DNA from: Candidatus Endomicrobiellum roisinitermitis | GTDB taxonomy: Bacteria; Elusimicrobiota; Endomicrobiia; Endomicrobiales; Endomicrobiaceae | Assembly: GCA_031287855.1 (NCBI GenBank) | Contig: JAITSL010000009.1 | Span: forward strand, 1 to 35,223 | Direction: 5' to 3' | Length of the DNA: 35,223 nucleotides | In this document: positions 18,599 through 28,538 of the stretch, in pieces | Position numbering within the stretch: position 1 is the stretch's first letter | Layout of the letters: every line of letters starts with the position of its first letter | Translations under genes and position numbers: made by a program | The notes under the pieces: model-generated | Databases searched by the model: none | What the model saw: only the letters and a program-made list of their open reading frames with translations | Told to the model about the DNA's origin: nothing

Positions 18599-21187
18599 TT
18601 AATTATATTTTTCTTTCCAATCAGATAGTATCTTTAAAGCTTTTGTTGGGCTTAAAGTATCAAGCTCCACATTACGTAGATCTTGTAGGATTTTTGAATC
18701 TTCTTGAACTAAATTATTTTTGTCGTCAATAATAATGAAATCCATTTGACTATCTGCGTTAGTTTTAGAAATAGTTTGGTGATTTGCTTCTAACTTATTT
18801 AAAATTTTGTACGCTCTATCTATAACCTTATTTGGAATACCAGCAATTTTTGCAACATGTATACCATAAGATTTATCTGCACTACCTTTAACTATTTTAT
18901 GTAAAAATACAACGTCTCCATTATATTCTTTGACGCTAACATTATAGTTTACTATACCGCTAAAAGTGTTTGATAAATCTGTAAGCTCAAAATAATGTGT
19001 TGCAAAAAGCACTTTTACACCCTTATTAGCTTCCTTTTTAACATCTGCAAAAAACTCTATTATAGACCAAGCTATAGACATTCCATCGTATGTTGAAGTT
19101 CCTCTGCCAACCTCATCTAAAATAATTAAACTTTTTTGAGTATATTGGTTTAGTATCGTTGCAGTTTCAGACATTTCTGTCATAAATGTAGATTGGCCAC
19201 CTGCAAGATTATCACCTGCTCCTATTCTTGTAAAAATCCTATCTATAAGGCCGATTTTAGCTTCACGTGCAGGGACAAAACAACCAATTTGTGCCATTAT
19301 AACAATAAGTGCAGTTTGCCTCAAGTATGTTGATTTACCGGCCATGTTAGGACCTGTAATGATAATGATTTTTAAATTTTCGTTAAAACTAACGTCATTA
19401 GATACAAACTCGCCATTTTTTAGAATTCGCTCAACCACTGGATGTCTTCCATCTTTAATATAAAGTTCTTGCGTGTCTGTTATTATAGGGCAAATATAAT
19501 TATGTTCTAAAGCATCTTTAGCAAAACTACAAAAAATATCTATTTCAGCAACAATTTGTGAGGTTTTCAAAATATATTGCAAATATGAAATAATTTCTAG
19601 TTTCAAACTGTTAAAAAGTTCATTTTCTAATATTAAAATTTTTTCTTGAGAAGATAAAATTTTTTCTTCAAAAACTTTCAATTCTTCAGTTATATAACGC
19701 TCTGCATTTGTAAGTGTGTGTTTTCTGATGTAGTGTTTTGGAGCTAGATCAATATTGGATTTGGTAATTTCTATATAGTAGCCAAATACGGAGGTATAAC
19801 CTATCTTAAGATTATTAATACCTGTTGCTTGTTTTTCTTTGGTTTCTATATTAGATATATACGTTTTAACGTCTCTAGATAATTTTCTTAATTCGTCTAA
19901 TTTGTCTGATACTCCATTTTTGATTACCCCTCCATCTTTTAAAGATATTGGAGGATCATCTACGATAAAATTAGAAATCTTACTAATAACTTGCTCGTTT
20001 TTTGGAATACTAATAGGTAATCCTGGCACAGAATTGATAATGGTAGATATTTCATTTACTAATTTCAAAGAATGTTTTAATGCTATTAAATCTTTCGGAC
20101 TTACAGTTAAAGAAGAAATTCTTGCCGCTATTCTTTCTATATCTGAAACATTTTTAAGATTTTCTATAACATCTTTACGCACATTAGAGTTATCTATAAA
20201 AAACTTTACAACATTTTGGCGATTTTTTATTTTTCCAATATCCAAAAGAGGTTGTATAATCCAGTTACGTAAAGTTCTTGCCCCCATAGCAGTTTTTGTA
20301 GAGTCTACTATCCAAAGAAGAGAATTTTCAAGCTTTCCACTACACATAGAAGATAAAATTTCAAGGTTTTTTATTGCAACAGTATCTAAGTACATGAAAT
20401 CTGAATTTCTAATATACCTTATATTGGAAAAAATACCAACACTTTGCGGTTGCATTTCTTGTATATAAGAAATTAAAGCACCGCATACACAAACTGTCCC
20501 CTTCTTACTTAAGCCAAACTTTTTTACGGCATTGAAAGCAAAAAGTTTTTCTATGGTGTTTTTAGCATTTTCGTAGTCAAAAAAATTATTATCTATATTT
20601 GAAATAGGTATTTTTATATTAGAAATAAGATCTTGCACATACTTATTTTGAATATTATTTGAGTATATAAGAAGTTCACTGACATTGTATTTTGATATTT
20701 CCGTAGTGATCGCTTTTAATGTTGTTTCTAATGTAAAAAATTGTCCTGTAGATATGTCTGCAAAAGCAACAAAAAAAGAGTCATTTACATTTTCAAAATA
20801 TAGTGCCATTAAAAAATTATTTTCTTTTGATTCTAAAAGTACATCTTCTAAAACAGTGCCTGGCGTTATAACTTTAGTTACCCCTCGTTTTACTATACCT
20901 TTTGAAATATTGGCATCTTCAAGTTGATCACAAATGGCTACTTTTAAACCATTTGATATAAGCTTTCTAATATAAGAATTTGCTGAATGATATGGTACTC
21001 CACACATGGGAATACCTGAACGTTGAGTTAAGACAACGTCTAAAATAGGAGCAACTTTTGATGCATCCTGGCCAAACATTTCATAAAAATCACCTAATCT
21101 AAAAAATAGAATCATTTCAGAATATTTTGACTTAATATCCCAATATTGTTGCATTAAGGGTGTTATTTTGTTAGAAAGATTATCTAT
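18599..21187 (-). CDS. mutS: DNA mismatch repair protein MutS
   Basis: LFFRLGDFYEMFGQDA, TGPNMAGKSTYLRQ, DEVGRGTSTYDG, ATHYFEL. The ORF track starts at ATG 21154, but the in-frame upstream residues DNLSNKITPLMQQY look conserved; the proposed start is ATA at 21187 behind a GGAG. Confidence 0.9.
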   Translation of the reverse strand: MDNLSNKITPLMQQYWDIKSKYSEMILFFRLGDFYEMFGQDASKVAPILDVVLTQRSGIPMCGVPYHSANSYIRKLISNGLKVAICDQLEDANISKGIVKRGVTKVITPGTVLEDVLLESKENNFLMALYFENVNDSFFVAFADISTGQFFTLETTLKAITTEISKYNVSELLIYSNNIQNKYVQDLISNIKIPISNIDNNFFDYENAKNTIEKLFAFNAVKKFGLSKKGTVCVCGALISYIQEMQPQSVGIFSNIRYIRNSDFMYLDTVAIKNLEILSSMCSGKLENSLLWIVDSTKTAMGARTLRNWIIQPLLDIGKIKNRQNVVKFFIDNSNVRKDVIENLKNVSDIERIAARISSLTVSPKDLIALKHSLKLVNEISTIINSVPGLPISIPKNEQVISKISNFIVDDPPISLKDGGVIKNGVSDKLDELRKLSRDVKTYISNIETKEKQATGINNLKIGYTSVFGYYIEITKSNIDLAPKHYIRKHTLTNAERYITEELKVFEEKILSSQEKILILENELFNSLKLEIISYLQYILKTSQIVAEIDIFCSFAKDALEHNYICPIITDTQELYIKDGRHPVVERILKNGEFVSNDVSFNENLKIIIITGPNMAGKSTYLRQTALIVIMAQIGCFVPAREAKIGLIDRIFTRIGAGDNLAGGQSTFMTEMSETATILNQYTQKSLIILDEVGRGTSTYDGMSIAWSIIEFFADVKKEANKGVKVLFATHYFELTDLSNTFSGIVNYNVSVKEYNGDVVFLHKIVKGSADKSYGIHVAKIAGIPNKVIDRAYKILNKLEANHQTISKTNADSQMDFIIIDDKNNLVQEDSKILQDLRNVELDTLSPTKALKILSDWKEKYN

Positions 21188-21734
21188 TTGTTTTCTCCGT
21201 TAAAAAAATAAATTTTAAAGACTTATATACTTTATAAGTAAATATTATTGATTTTACATAATTTTTCGTTTCGTTAAATGGTATATCTTTAATTTTTAAA
21301 TCTGTTTTTTGTTTATACCACCTATCCACATTACCTATCCCTGCATTATATGCAGATAAAGCTAAAATTAAGTTATTATTATAGTGATTTAAAAGTTTAG
21401 ACACATAGTAAACACCAAGCATAATGTTTGTTTTTGGTTCTTTTAAAGAGCTAATAGAAAAGTTTGGAACTTTTAATTCTTTTGATATTTCCCGTGCAGT
21501 TTTTGGCATTAACTGCATTAAACCAACTGCCCCTTTAGTCGAAATAGCGTTTACATTTAAGTTAGATTCTTTTTTCATAATAGCTTTTATTAAAATAGGA
21601 TCAACATTAAAACTATTAGAATATTCATATATATAATAATCGTATGGGTTTTTTTCAAATAAACCTAATACCTGCAAAATACTAAAAATTGTAATTAGAA
21701 GTACTACAAGTATTATATAAACAATTTTTTTCAT
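21180..21734 (-). CDS. Lytic transglycosylase, SLT/GH23 family
   Basis: N-terminal TM; KAIMKKESNLNVNAISTKGAVGLMQLMPKTA; LALSAYNAGIGNVDRWY. Confidence 0.93.
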   Translation of the reverse strand: MKKIVYIILVVLLITIFSILQVLGLFEKNPYDYYIYEYSNSFNVDPILIKAIMKKESNLNVNAISTKGAVGLMQLMPKTAREISKELKVPNFSISSLKEPKTNIMLGVYYVSKLLNHYNNNLILALSAYNAGIGNVDRWYKQKTDLKIKDIPFNETKNYVKSIIFTYKVYKSLKFIFLTEKTNR

Positions 21735-22990
21735 ACAATATTGCCAAAAAGCGAGTTTACCTTTGCCTCGTTTATGTGCACATTAAAAATTTTTCCAATG
21801 TAATCCTTGTCTGTATTTTTTATAAAAACTTTACGCCCACTGTTAGTTCTTGCTTCTAAAACATTAAAATTAAAATTTTCAGCTAAAACTTCAAAAGTTT
21901 TACCAACCATAGAAGAGACAATCTCACTAGAAATTTTATTTGACTCATTTAAAATAATAGACTGTCGCCTCTTTTTTTCCTCTAAAGGCACATCATCAAA
22001 CATGGTTGAAGCTTTGGTATGAGGTCTTGGCGAATATCTAAACACATACAGACCATCAAAGCGAATATTTTGTACAGCTTTAAAAGTATCGTTAAAATCT
22101 TTTTCTGTTTCACCAGGAAAACCAACTATAACATCTGTTGTTATGCTTATATCAGAAATTTTGTTTTTTAAATTATTTACAAGTTCTAAGTAGTGCTCAT
22201 AAGTATATTTTCTATTCATCTCTTTTAAAACTTTGTTTGAGCCAGATTGCATTGGTAAATGGATATGGTGACAAATTTTCTTTTCACTAACAATAAGGTC
22301 TACCAAGTCACCGCTTAAATCTTTGGGGTGATTTGTCATAAATCTTAATCTTTCTAGTTCATCAATTTTACAAATATTTTTAACTAAAGATACAAAATTT
22401 GTAGAATTATATTTATAAGAATTCACATTTTGACCTAAAAGCATTATTTCTTTTGTTTCATTTTTTGCCATTACTTCACATCTGTCAAGTATAACTTTAT
22501 TGTCTAAACTAATTTCTTTTCCTCTTACAAAAGGGACTATACAATAAGCACAAAAATTATTGCAACCTTTCATAATTGTAATATATCTTACAATTTCTGA
22601 TGATTTGTTAATTAAAATATCACTACTTGTTTTTTCAAAATCACATAATTCCAGAATTTTTAAAGCAAAATTATCTATGTATTTTGTTCCAAGCACTAAA
22701 TCTACAGTTTTAAAACGCTTTTTAACTTTTGTTCCTAATCTTTCTGCCATACAACCAATTACAACAATTTTAATACTTGGTTTTTGTTTTTTTATCTCTT
22801 CTGCTCTTCCAAGGTAAGAAAATGCCTTTTGTTCTGCTTGTGCTCTTACTGAACATGTGTTCAATATAATTATATCAGCATCCAACGTATTATTTACCTG
22901 TACCATTCCGTAAGTTGAAAGCGTGCTAGAGAGTGTTTCTGACTCGCACACATTCATTTGACATCCAATAGTCTCAATTAAATATCTCAA
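21731..22990 (-). CDS. miaB: tRNA-2-methylthio-N6-dimethylallyladenosine synthase
   Basis: ETIGCQMNVCESE, radical SAM GCNNFCAYCIVPFVRGKE, LGQNVNSY, TTDVIVGFPGETEKDF. Confidence 0.95.
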   Translation of the reverse strand: MRYLIETIGCQMNVCESETLSSTLSTYGMVQVNNTLDADIIILNTCSVRAQAEQKAFSYLGRAEEIKKQKPSIKIVVIGCMAERLGTKVKKRFKTVDLVLGTKYIDNFALKILELCDFEKTSSDILINKSSEIVRYITIMKGCNNFCAYCIVPFVRGKEISLDNKVILDRCEVMAKNETKEIMLLGQNVNSYKYNSTNFVSLVKNICKIDELERLRFMTNHPKDLSGDLVDLIVSEKKICHHIHLPMQSGSNKVLKEMNRKYTYEHYLELVNNLKNKISDISITTDVIVGFPGETEKDFNDTFKAVQNIRFDGLYVFRYSPRPHTKASTMFDDVPLEEKKRRQSIILNESNKISSEIVSSMVGKTFEVLAENFNFNVLEARTNSGRKVFIKNTDKDYIGKIFNVHINEAKVNSLFGNIV

Positions 22991-23137
22991 AAATTAACCT
23001 CATTCTCTTTTATTTTTTATTATACCAAATTATTAAATGCCCAAGATTAAAAGTGATGTCTGACTTAACCGATAAGTTTGCATCAAACTAATAAGATTCC
23101 TAAGTAAACTTTATACATTTCACTAAAACTGGTCAAA

Positions 23138-23354
23138 TTACTAAAGTTGCTCTATGTAGTACCTTATCGGAGTTACCTCAAAGAGCGACTTATAAGCAAC
23201 AAACATTTAATACTTCAAAAGGGGGCTGTGTGAAGAAAAATTCATTTAAGTCTTTGTTGTCTTTATTTTACAAGTTTGCTAATTTGTTTAAATGTTTCTT
23301 GCGATTGCTCTAGGAACGTAGATAAGGTCATAAGCTAGGCCAAACTAACTATTT
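23138..23354. repeat. Dispersed near-palindromic intergenic element, copy 2
   Basis: ACCTTATCGGAGTTACCTCAAAGAGC...CAAGTTTGCTAATTTGTTTAAATGTTT...TTGCGATTGCTCTAGGAACGTAGATAAGG aligns along its length with copy 1. Confidence 0.9.
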
Positions 23355-23387
23355 CGCAGGTATTGATATAAAGTCCTAAACTAGATC
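23355..23387. repeat. Extra element end adjacent to copy 2
   Basis: CGCAGGTA(ttgatataaagt)CCTAAACTAGATC resembles the reverse complement of the copy 3 outer end (CGCAGGTAAGATACTAAACTAGATC) with extra nucleotides. Confidence 0.55.
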
Positions 23388-23433
23388 AGACTAAACTTAT
23401 ACCACTTACTGTAGTAGTACTTGTAGTTTAAAA

Positions 23434-25173
23434 TTATTCAGAAATTATGTTTCCAATATCTGCTATAGAAGAATTTATTTTAGTGTACTGTTCTATAATG
23501 TCTATGTGTAGTCCAGATGTTTCGATAGATTCTCTTAGATTTGCGTGAAGACGGGCTATATGCTTTTGTTTTAAAGATGTTTCAAGATTTGTTACATCTA
23601 TTGCAGAAGAAGCAACATTTTTTGCAAGAGCTTTATCCTCCAAAAGAAATGAACCTAAAACTTTAGTTAAGTTAGAATATACCAAATTGTAAATGTTTTG
23701 TATATCTTTTAAACCTTCATCAGAGAACCTAACATAGGAATAAACTTTTTTCTTTGCTATGTGCATTAAATTTCTATCTATAATCTCTGATATTTCAGAC
23801 AAATTTGAGAGAATATAAAGAAGACGTATTTCTTCCTGAGATTGGCTTTTATTTAATTTTTTTTGCCCTAATTTAGCGATATAGGGTACAATTTCTTTGT
23901 TTAGGAGCTCTATTTTTAGAGCTTTTTGGTATATTTTTTCTGATATGGAAATATCTTTAGATTTAAAGGCTAAAAAAGAACTTTCTAGCATGTTTAAAAC
24001 AAACTCTCCTAATCTTAATATTTCTTTCTTTATAAGTTTTAAAGCTTTGTCTGTGTCCTTTTCAACATTTTTTGCGTCTATATACACTGTGCCAAAAGAT
24101 ATCTCTTCTTCTTTAAAAGGATATATAAAATACATAAATCTTTGAAAAATTTTTATAGTTGGCAAAATAATTATACAATTAAGTAAAGCTGATAATGTAT
24201 GAGACATAGCTATCTGCCTTGAAACATCTTGCGAAAAAATAAACATTTTAGTAATTTTTTTTACAAAATAAATCCATAGCCCTTCATCATTTATTGTAAT
24301 TAGTTGCAAAAAAGGTAATATTACTATTACAATAAAAATTTGCTGTATAATTTGCCATATAACAAGTCTTTTAGAGCTTCTTGGCATTTTTAAACTTCCT
24401 AACACCACAGTTATGCAAGTGCCTATTTGAGAGCCTAAAGCTAGCTCTACAGCTTGCAATAAAGATATTACGTCACCTACTGCTAAAGCTATTACTATTC
24501 CAACGACAGCCCCACTTGACTGCAAAATTAATGTTATTATTATCCCTGCAAAAATACCAATAATAGGTGAATTTATGTTTGAGATAAGATCGAATATGTC
24601 AGAATTTGCAGTAATTGAAGATATAGAATTAGAAATAAACTTCATACCTAAAAATAATAACCCAAACCCAAAAATAGCGTCCCCTATTTTGGAAATTCTT
24701 TTTTCTTTAAATGTAAAAGATAAAATGTAACCCAAAACAATAATAAACATGGCCAAATCTGTAAACTTAAAAGCTATGAGTTGTGCTGTTATAGTAGACC
24801 CTAAAGAGGCTCCTAGAGAAATAGACATTGATTGGTAAAAAGAAATTATACCTGTGCTTATAAGACTTATAATTAAAAGCATTGTTGCAGAACTTGATTG
24901 GTTGGCAATAGTGAAAGTAAATCCAGAAAAAAGACTTTTAAATTTTGAAGATGTTAAAGAAGTGAGTACATTTTTTAACTTTTGCCCTGCAAATTTTTGT
25001 AAAGAATCATTTACAAAAGACATACCAAAAAGTAAAAGAGAAAGTCCTCCAAAAATATCAACAAAAGCTTCAACATACCATTTTTTTCCTAATAAAATAG
25101 CGTACACAAATAAAAATATAATAAGAAAAACGATTGTACACGAAAATAATATAAAAAATGTGTGCCTTTTCAT
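23434..25173 (-). CDS. Na+/phosphate cotransporter (NptA family) with PhoU-like C-terminal domain
   Basis: Duplicated NQSSSATM and LQSSGAVVGI motifs in a multi-TM region; helical PhoU-like C-terminus. Confidence 0.9.
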   Translation of the reverse strand: MKRHTFFILFSCTIVFLIIFLFVYAILLGKKWYVEAFVDIFGGLSLLLFGMSFVNDSLQKFAGQKLKNVLTSLTSSKFKSLFSGFTFTIANQSSSATMLLIISLISTGIISFYQSMSISLGASLGSTITAQLIAFKFTDLAMFIIVLGYILSFTFKEKRISKIGDAIFGFGLLFLGMKFISNSISSITANSDIFDLISNINSPIIGIFAGIIITLILQSSGAVVGIVIALAVGDVISLLQAVELALGSQIGTCITVVLGSLKMPRSSKRLVIWQIIQQIFIVIVILPFLQLITINDEGLWIYFVKKITKMFIFSQDVSRQIAMSHTLSALLNCIIILPTIKIFQRFMYFIYPFKEEEISFGTVYIDAKNVEKDTDKALKLIKKEILRLGEFVLNMLESSFLAFKSKDISISEKIYQKALKIELLNKEIVPYIAKLGQKKLNKSQSQEEIRLLYILSNLSEISEIIDRNLMHIAKKKVYSYVRFSDEGLKDIQNIYNLVYSNLTKVLGSFLLEDKALAKNVASSAIDVTNLETSLKQKHIARLHANLRESIETSGLHIDIIEQYTKINSSIADIGNIISE

Positions 25174-25565
25174 TACAAATTTTGTCTATTAAATAAGTGA
25201 GGTAACAAGTCTTTTATCTTAAATATTTTAAAACTATCTTTACCTGTTTTTATAATGATATCTGCATTTTCTGCAAGTTCCAAGATCACTTGACAACATG
25301 CTCCACAAGGAAACACTTTAAACAGAGATGTCCATATAACTATTGCTTTTACTTGTTTTTCCCCATTTGAAAAAGCATTAAATAAAGCCGAGCGCTCTGC
25401 ACAGTTTGTAAGTCCATAAGATGCATTTTCTATATTTGTTCCTAAATAAATTTTACCACTACCTGCTAATACAGCACTGCCAACAGCAAATTTTGAGTAC
25501 GGAGAGTAAGAGTACTTTGAAGCCTCATAAGCTTTTTTTATAATTTGTTTGTATTTTGTATTCAT
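25173..25565 (-). CDS. cdd: Cytidine deaminase
   Basis: YSPYSKFAVGSAVL, NIENASYGLTNCAERSALF, FPCGACCQVILE. Confidence 0.95.
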   Translation of the reverse strand: MNTKYKQIIKKAYEASKYSYSPYSKFAVGSAVLAGSGKIYLGTNIENASYGLTNCAERSALFNAFSNGEKQVKAIVIWTSLFKVFPCGACCQVILELAENADIIIKTGKDSFKIFKIKDLLPHLFNRQNL

Positions 25566-25621
25566 ATAATTCCATATAAATATAAGTTCAATAAAAAGTT
25601 AAACAAAACAATTTAATTACT

Positions 25622-26503
25622 CTAATCGCATAATGATGACTTACAATATTTATCAAGAAATAAAGATAAATTTTTATAGTTAGCACTTAAGAGAACCTTT
25701 TGACTAGGAGTCATAATAGATTTAGCCAGAGCATTGCTACAAGAACACTGTATTTTCCTTTCTGCAAGTTTTAAAATTAAACTCTTTATAATATTTTTAA
25801 TACTAGTTGTTGATACTGTTGCGGTGACTAAATCATTTGTTACTTCTTGACCATCTTTCCAAGCATCACAATCTGTTACAAGAGAAATATTTGCGTAACA
25901 CATTTCAGCTTCTCTTGCAAGTTTAGCTTCTGGAAAAAGAGTCATCCCAACTATAGAAAAACCTAACTGTTTGTTGATTTGGGATTCTATTTTTGTTGAA
26001 AATTGAGGCCCTTCAATACACACATAAGTGCCGTCGAAATGGTTTTTTAGTCCGAGCTCATATACAGATTCATGTATTAAGCTCCTTATTTGGTTACAAA
26101 AAGGTTCTGCCATAGACACATGAACAACTATACCTTTTTCAAAAAAAGTTGAAGGTCTATTTTTCGTTTTATCAAACACTTGATCAGGGATAACAAAGTC
26201 TTTTGGTTTTATATGTTCTTGTAAAGAGCCACAAGAATTAAATGAAACTATTTGTTCCACTCCTAAAGATTTTAGTGCATATATGTTAGCTCTTTGATTA
26301 ATTTCTGACGGATTGAGAGTATGATATTTGCCATGTCTTGGCAAAAAAGCACAAGATATACCGCTTATTGTACCAATTACAATTTTATCGGAAGGTTTTC
26401 CAAAAGGTGTGTCAACTGCTTTTTCTATAATATTTTCAATACCTTCTATTCTGTACAATCCACTTCCACCAATAAAAGCAATTTTTGCAATTTGTTTTGA
26501 CAT
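25622..26503 (-). CDS. mtnP: S-methyl-5'-thioadenosine phosphorylase-like purine phosphorylase
   Basis: FIGGSGLYRIEG, FLPRHGKYHTLNPSEINQRANIYAL, SCGSLQEHIKPKDFVIPDQVFD, MAEPFC, TDCDAWK. Confidence 0.85.
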   Translation of the reverse strand: MSKQIAKIAFIGGSGLYRIEGIENIIEKAVDTPFGKPSDKIVIGTISGISCAFLPRHGKYHTLNPSEINQRANIYALKSLGVEQIVSFNSCGSLQEHIKPKDFVIPDQVFDKTKNRPSTFFEKGIVVHVSMAEPFCNQIRSLIHESVYELGLKNHFDGTYVCIEGPQFSTKIESQINKQLGFSIVGMTLFPEAKLAREAEMCYANISLVTDCDAWKDGQEVTNDLVTATVSTTSIKNIIKSLILKLAERKIQCSCSNALAKSIMTPSQKVLLSANYKNLSLFLDKYCKSSLCD

Positions 26504-26519
26504 TGTATTACTCCTAAAA

Positions 26520-28538
26520 CTAGTTTAATGCAGGTTTGATGTCTATAATTTGTAGTTGTGCTAATTTATTTTTGTTTCTTTCTACAACGCCAACGTAAAA
26601 AGCAATATCTAATAAAGGTTCAGACTTTACTGCCTTAGCAAATTTAGATTTGTTCCAAAAAACAGCTTGAATATTCTTGCTCCCTTTATGAGAAACTTTA
26701 AACTTTAAGTGCTCATCTCTACTACCAAAAACAGCAATTTCTGTAGGAGTCACGCTTTTTATACAAAACACTGGTTTTGTGTTTCCCATACCAAAAGGTT
26801 CCATCTTTTTTACTTGTTTATAAAAATCGACATTAATATCAGATATTTTTAATTCGCCTTCGACTAGTATTGTCTTATCGTAGCTTGTCTCTTTTAGATT
26901 TTTATTTGCATAATCGGAAATTCTTTTTATAAAGTCCCCTATTTTAGAATCATCTAAAGTAAAACCTGCTGCTTGGTTATGCCCACCGTATTTTGTTAGT
27001 ATATCTTTTACACTCTCTAAAGCTGCTACCACATCAAACCCCTCAACAGAACGAGCTGCACCAGTTGCTTCTTTACCGTCTGTAATAAATAAAAACGCTG
27101 GTTTAGAGTACATTTTGACCATTTGAGAAGCTACTATACCTGTGACCCCATGTTCCAAGTTAGACGCTTTTACTATTAAAACTTTATCGTTTTCAAGGTT
27201 ACACTGCTCTTTTAAAAGATGTTTAAATTGCTCTATATTTTCAGACTGCAAATATTTTCTATTTTTGTTTAATTTAAGGATGTCTTCATACAAATTTTTT
27301 GCTTTTTTAAAATCTTTTGTCATAAGAAGTTTAGCCGAAAGAATGCCTTTTGACATACGACCAGAAGAGTTTAATACTGGTGTAATATTCCAGGACACTA
27401 ATTTTGCAGTTATATTAGAAATACCTTTTGAAATTAAAACATCATCGACTAAAAGGCCCAGGCCTGTATGAGAGTGAGGATTATTTTCTATCATCTCCAA
27501 ACCATTTTTTACTATTATTCTATTTTCCTCAACTAATGGAACAGAATCTGCAATTGTACCAAGAGAACATAAATCAAGGTTGTTTTCAAAAAAGGTTTTT
27601 ATGTTTTTATTTTTAAAAATCTCTTTTTTATATGCTTTTTCAACAGAAAAATCATCTTCTATATTATCACTAAAAACAACAACCTTAGTGCAAAAAAGAG
27701 AGGGCTCTTGCAACATACTACTCTTTAGGTTTACTGAGTTTACATATATTTTAAATACATTTTCAAAATCATTTTTTATGTCAGAAATAGATTCATATGC
27801 CTTCTCACTTATTTTTACACCATTTTTCACGTGTAGACATATTATCGAAGATTCTTTGCAATAACATAGCAAAATATCTTTGTTATATTCTTCATTATAG
27901 GAAAACATCAAAGCGTGCATAAGCTTTAATGCTACTGTACAACCAGCCATATCTCTAAAAGGATATTTAGAATCAGAAAGTTTAGGGTTAATGACTGCAT
28001 CGGCTTTAGGTATTGCCTCATAAGGAGGTTCATGATGATCTGTAAGGATTACATACATGCCAAGCTGTTTTGCATATTCAATTTCTTCTATAGCAGAAAT
28101 CCCACAATCTACAGTAATCAAAAGTTTAACTTTTCCTAATGCAAACTTTGAAAGCACATCTTTGGAAATACCATACCCCTCTTCAGCAGGAACGTACCAT
28201 AAGACATCTGCACCCAAAGTTCTTAAAGTATTTACAATAACGTTTACTGCAGTAACACCATCTACATCTTTATCTCCATACACTAAAATTTCCTCTTTTA
28301 ATTCAAGTACTTCTCTTAGTTTTTCAACTGCCTTTTTCATGTCACAAAATAAAAAAGGATTGTGTAAATTTTCTGTTCCACTACTTAAAAACTCTTTAGC
28401 TTTTTCTAAAGTGTCTATTCCTCTATTTACTAAAACTCCTGCAATTTTTGCAATTTGTGGCAAAGCTGAAGCAATTTCTGTAACTTTTGGCACGTTTTCT
28501 TTTATGATATGCCACTTTTTTTCACTTTCGTTGCTCAT
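26520..28538 (-). CDS. recJ: Single-stranded-DNA-specific exonuclease RecJ
   Basis: VYGDKDVDGVTAV, ITVDCGISA, LTDHHEPP, LGTIADSVPLVEENR, GHNQAAGFTL. Confidence 0.93.
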   Translation of the reverse strand: MSNESEKKWHIIKENVPKVTEIASALPQIAKIAGVLVNRGIDTLEKAKEFLSSGTENLHNPFLFCDMKKAVEKLREVLELKEEILVYGDKDVDGVTAVNVIVNTLRTLGADVLWYVPAEEGYGISKDVLSKFALGKVKLLITVDCGISAIEEIEYAKQLGMYVILTDHHEPPYEAIPKADAVINPKLSDSKYPFRDMAGCTVALKLMHALMFSYNEEYNKDILLCYCKESSIICLHVKNGVKISEKAYESISDIKNDFENVFKIYVNSVNLKSSMLQEPSLFCTKVVVFSDNIEDDFSVEKAYKKEIFKNKNIKTFFENNLDLCSLGTIADSVPLVEENRIIVKNGLEMIENNPHSHTGLGLLVDDVLISKGISNITAKLVSWNITPVLNSSGRMSKGILSAKLLMTKDFKKAKNLYEDILKLNKNRKYLQSENIEQFKHLLKEQCNLENDKVLIVKASNLEHGVTGIVASQMVKMYSKPAFLFITDGKEATGAARSVEGFDVVAALESVKDILTKYGGHNQAAGFTLDDSKIGDFIKRISDYANKNLKETSYDKTILVEGELKISDINVDFYKQVKKMEPFGMGNTKPVFCIKSVTPTEIAVFGSRDEHLKFKVSHKGSKNIQAVFWNKSKFAKAVKSEPLLDIAFYVGVVERNKNKLAQLQIIDIKPALN

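Noticed and set aside
19839-20468. 209-aa plus-strand ORF
   Set aside because: Antisense to mutS; composition is what the reverse strand of an AT-rich coding gene produces, with no start context or domain.
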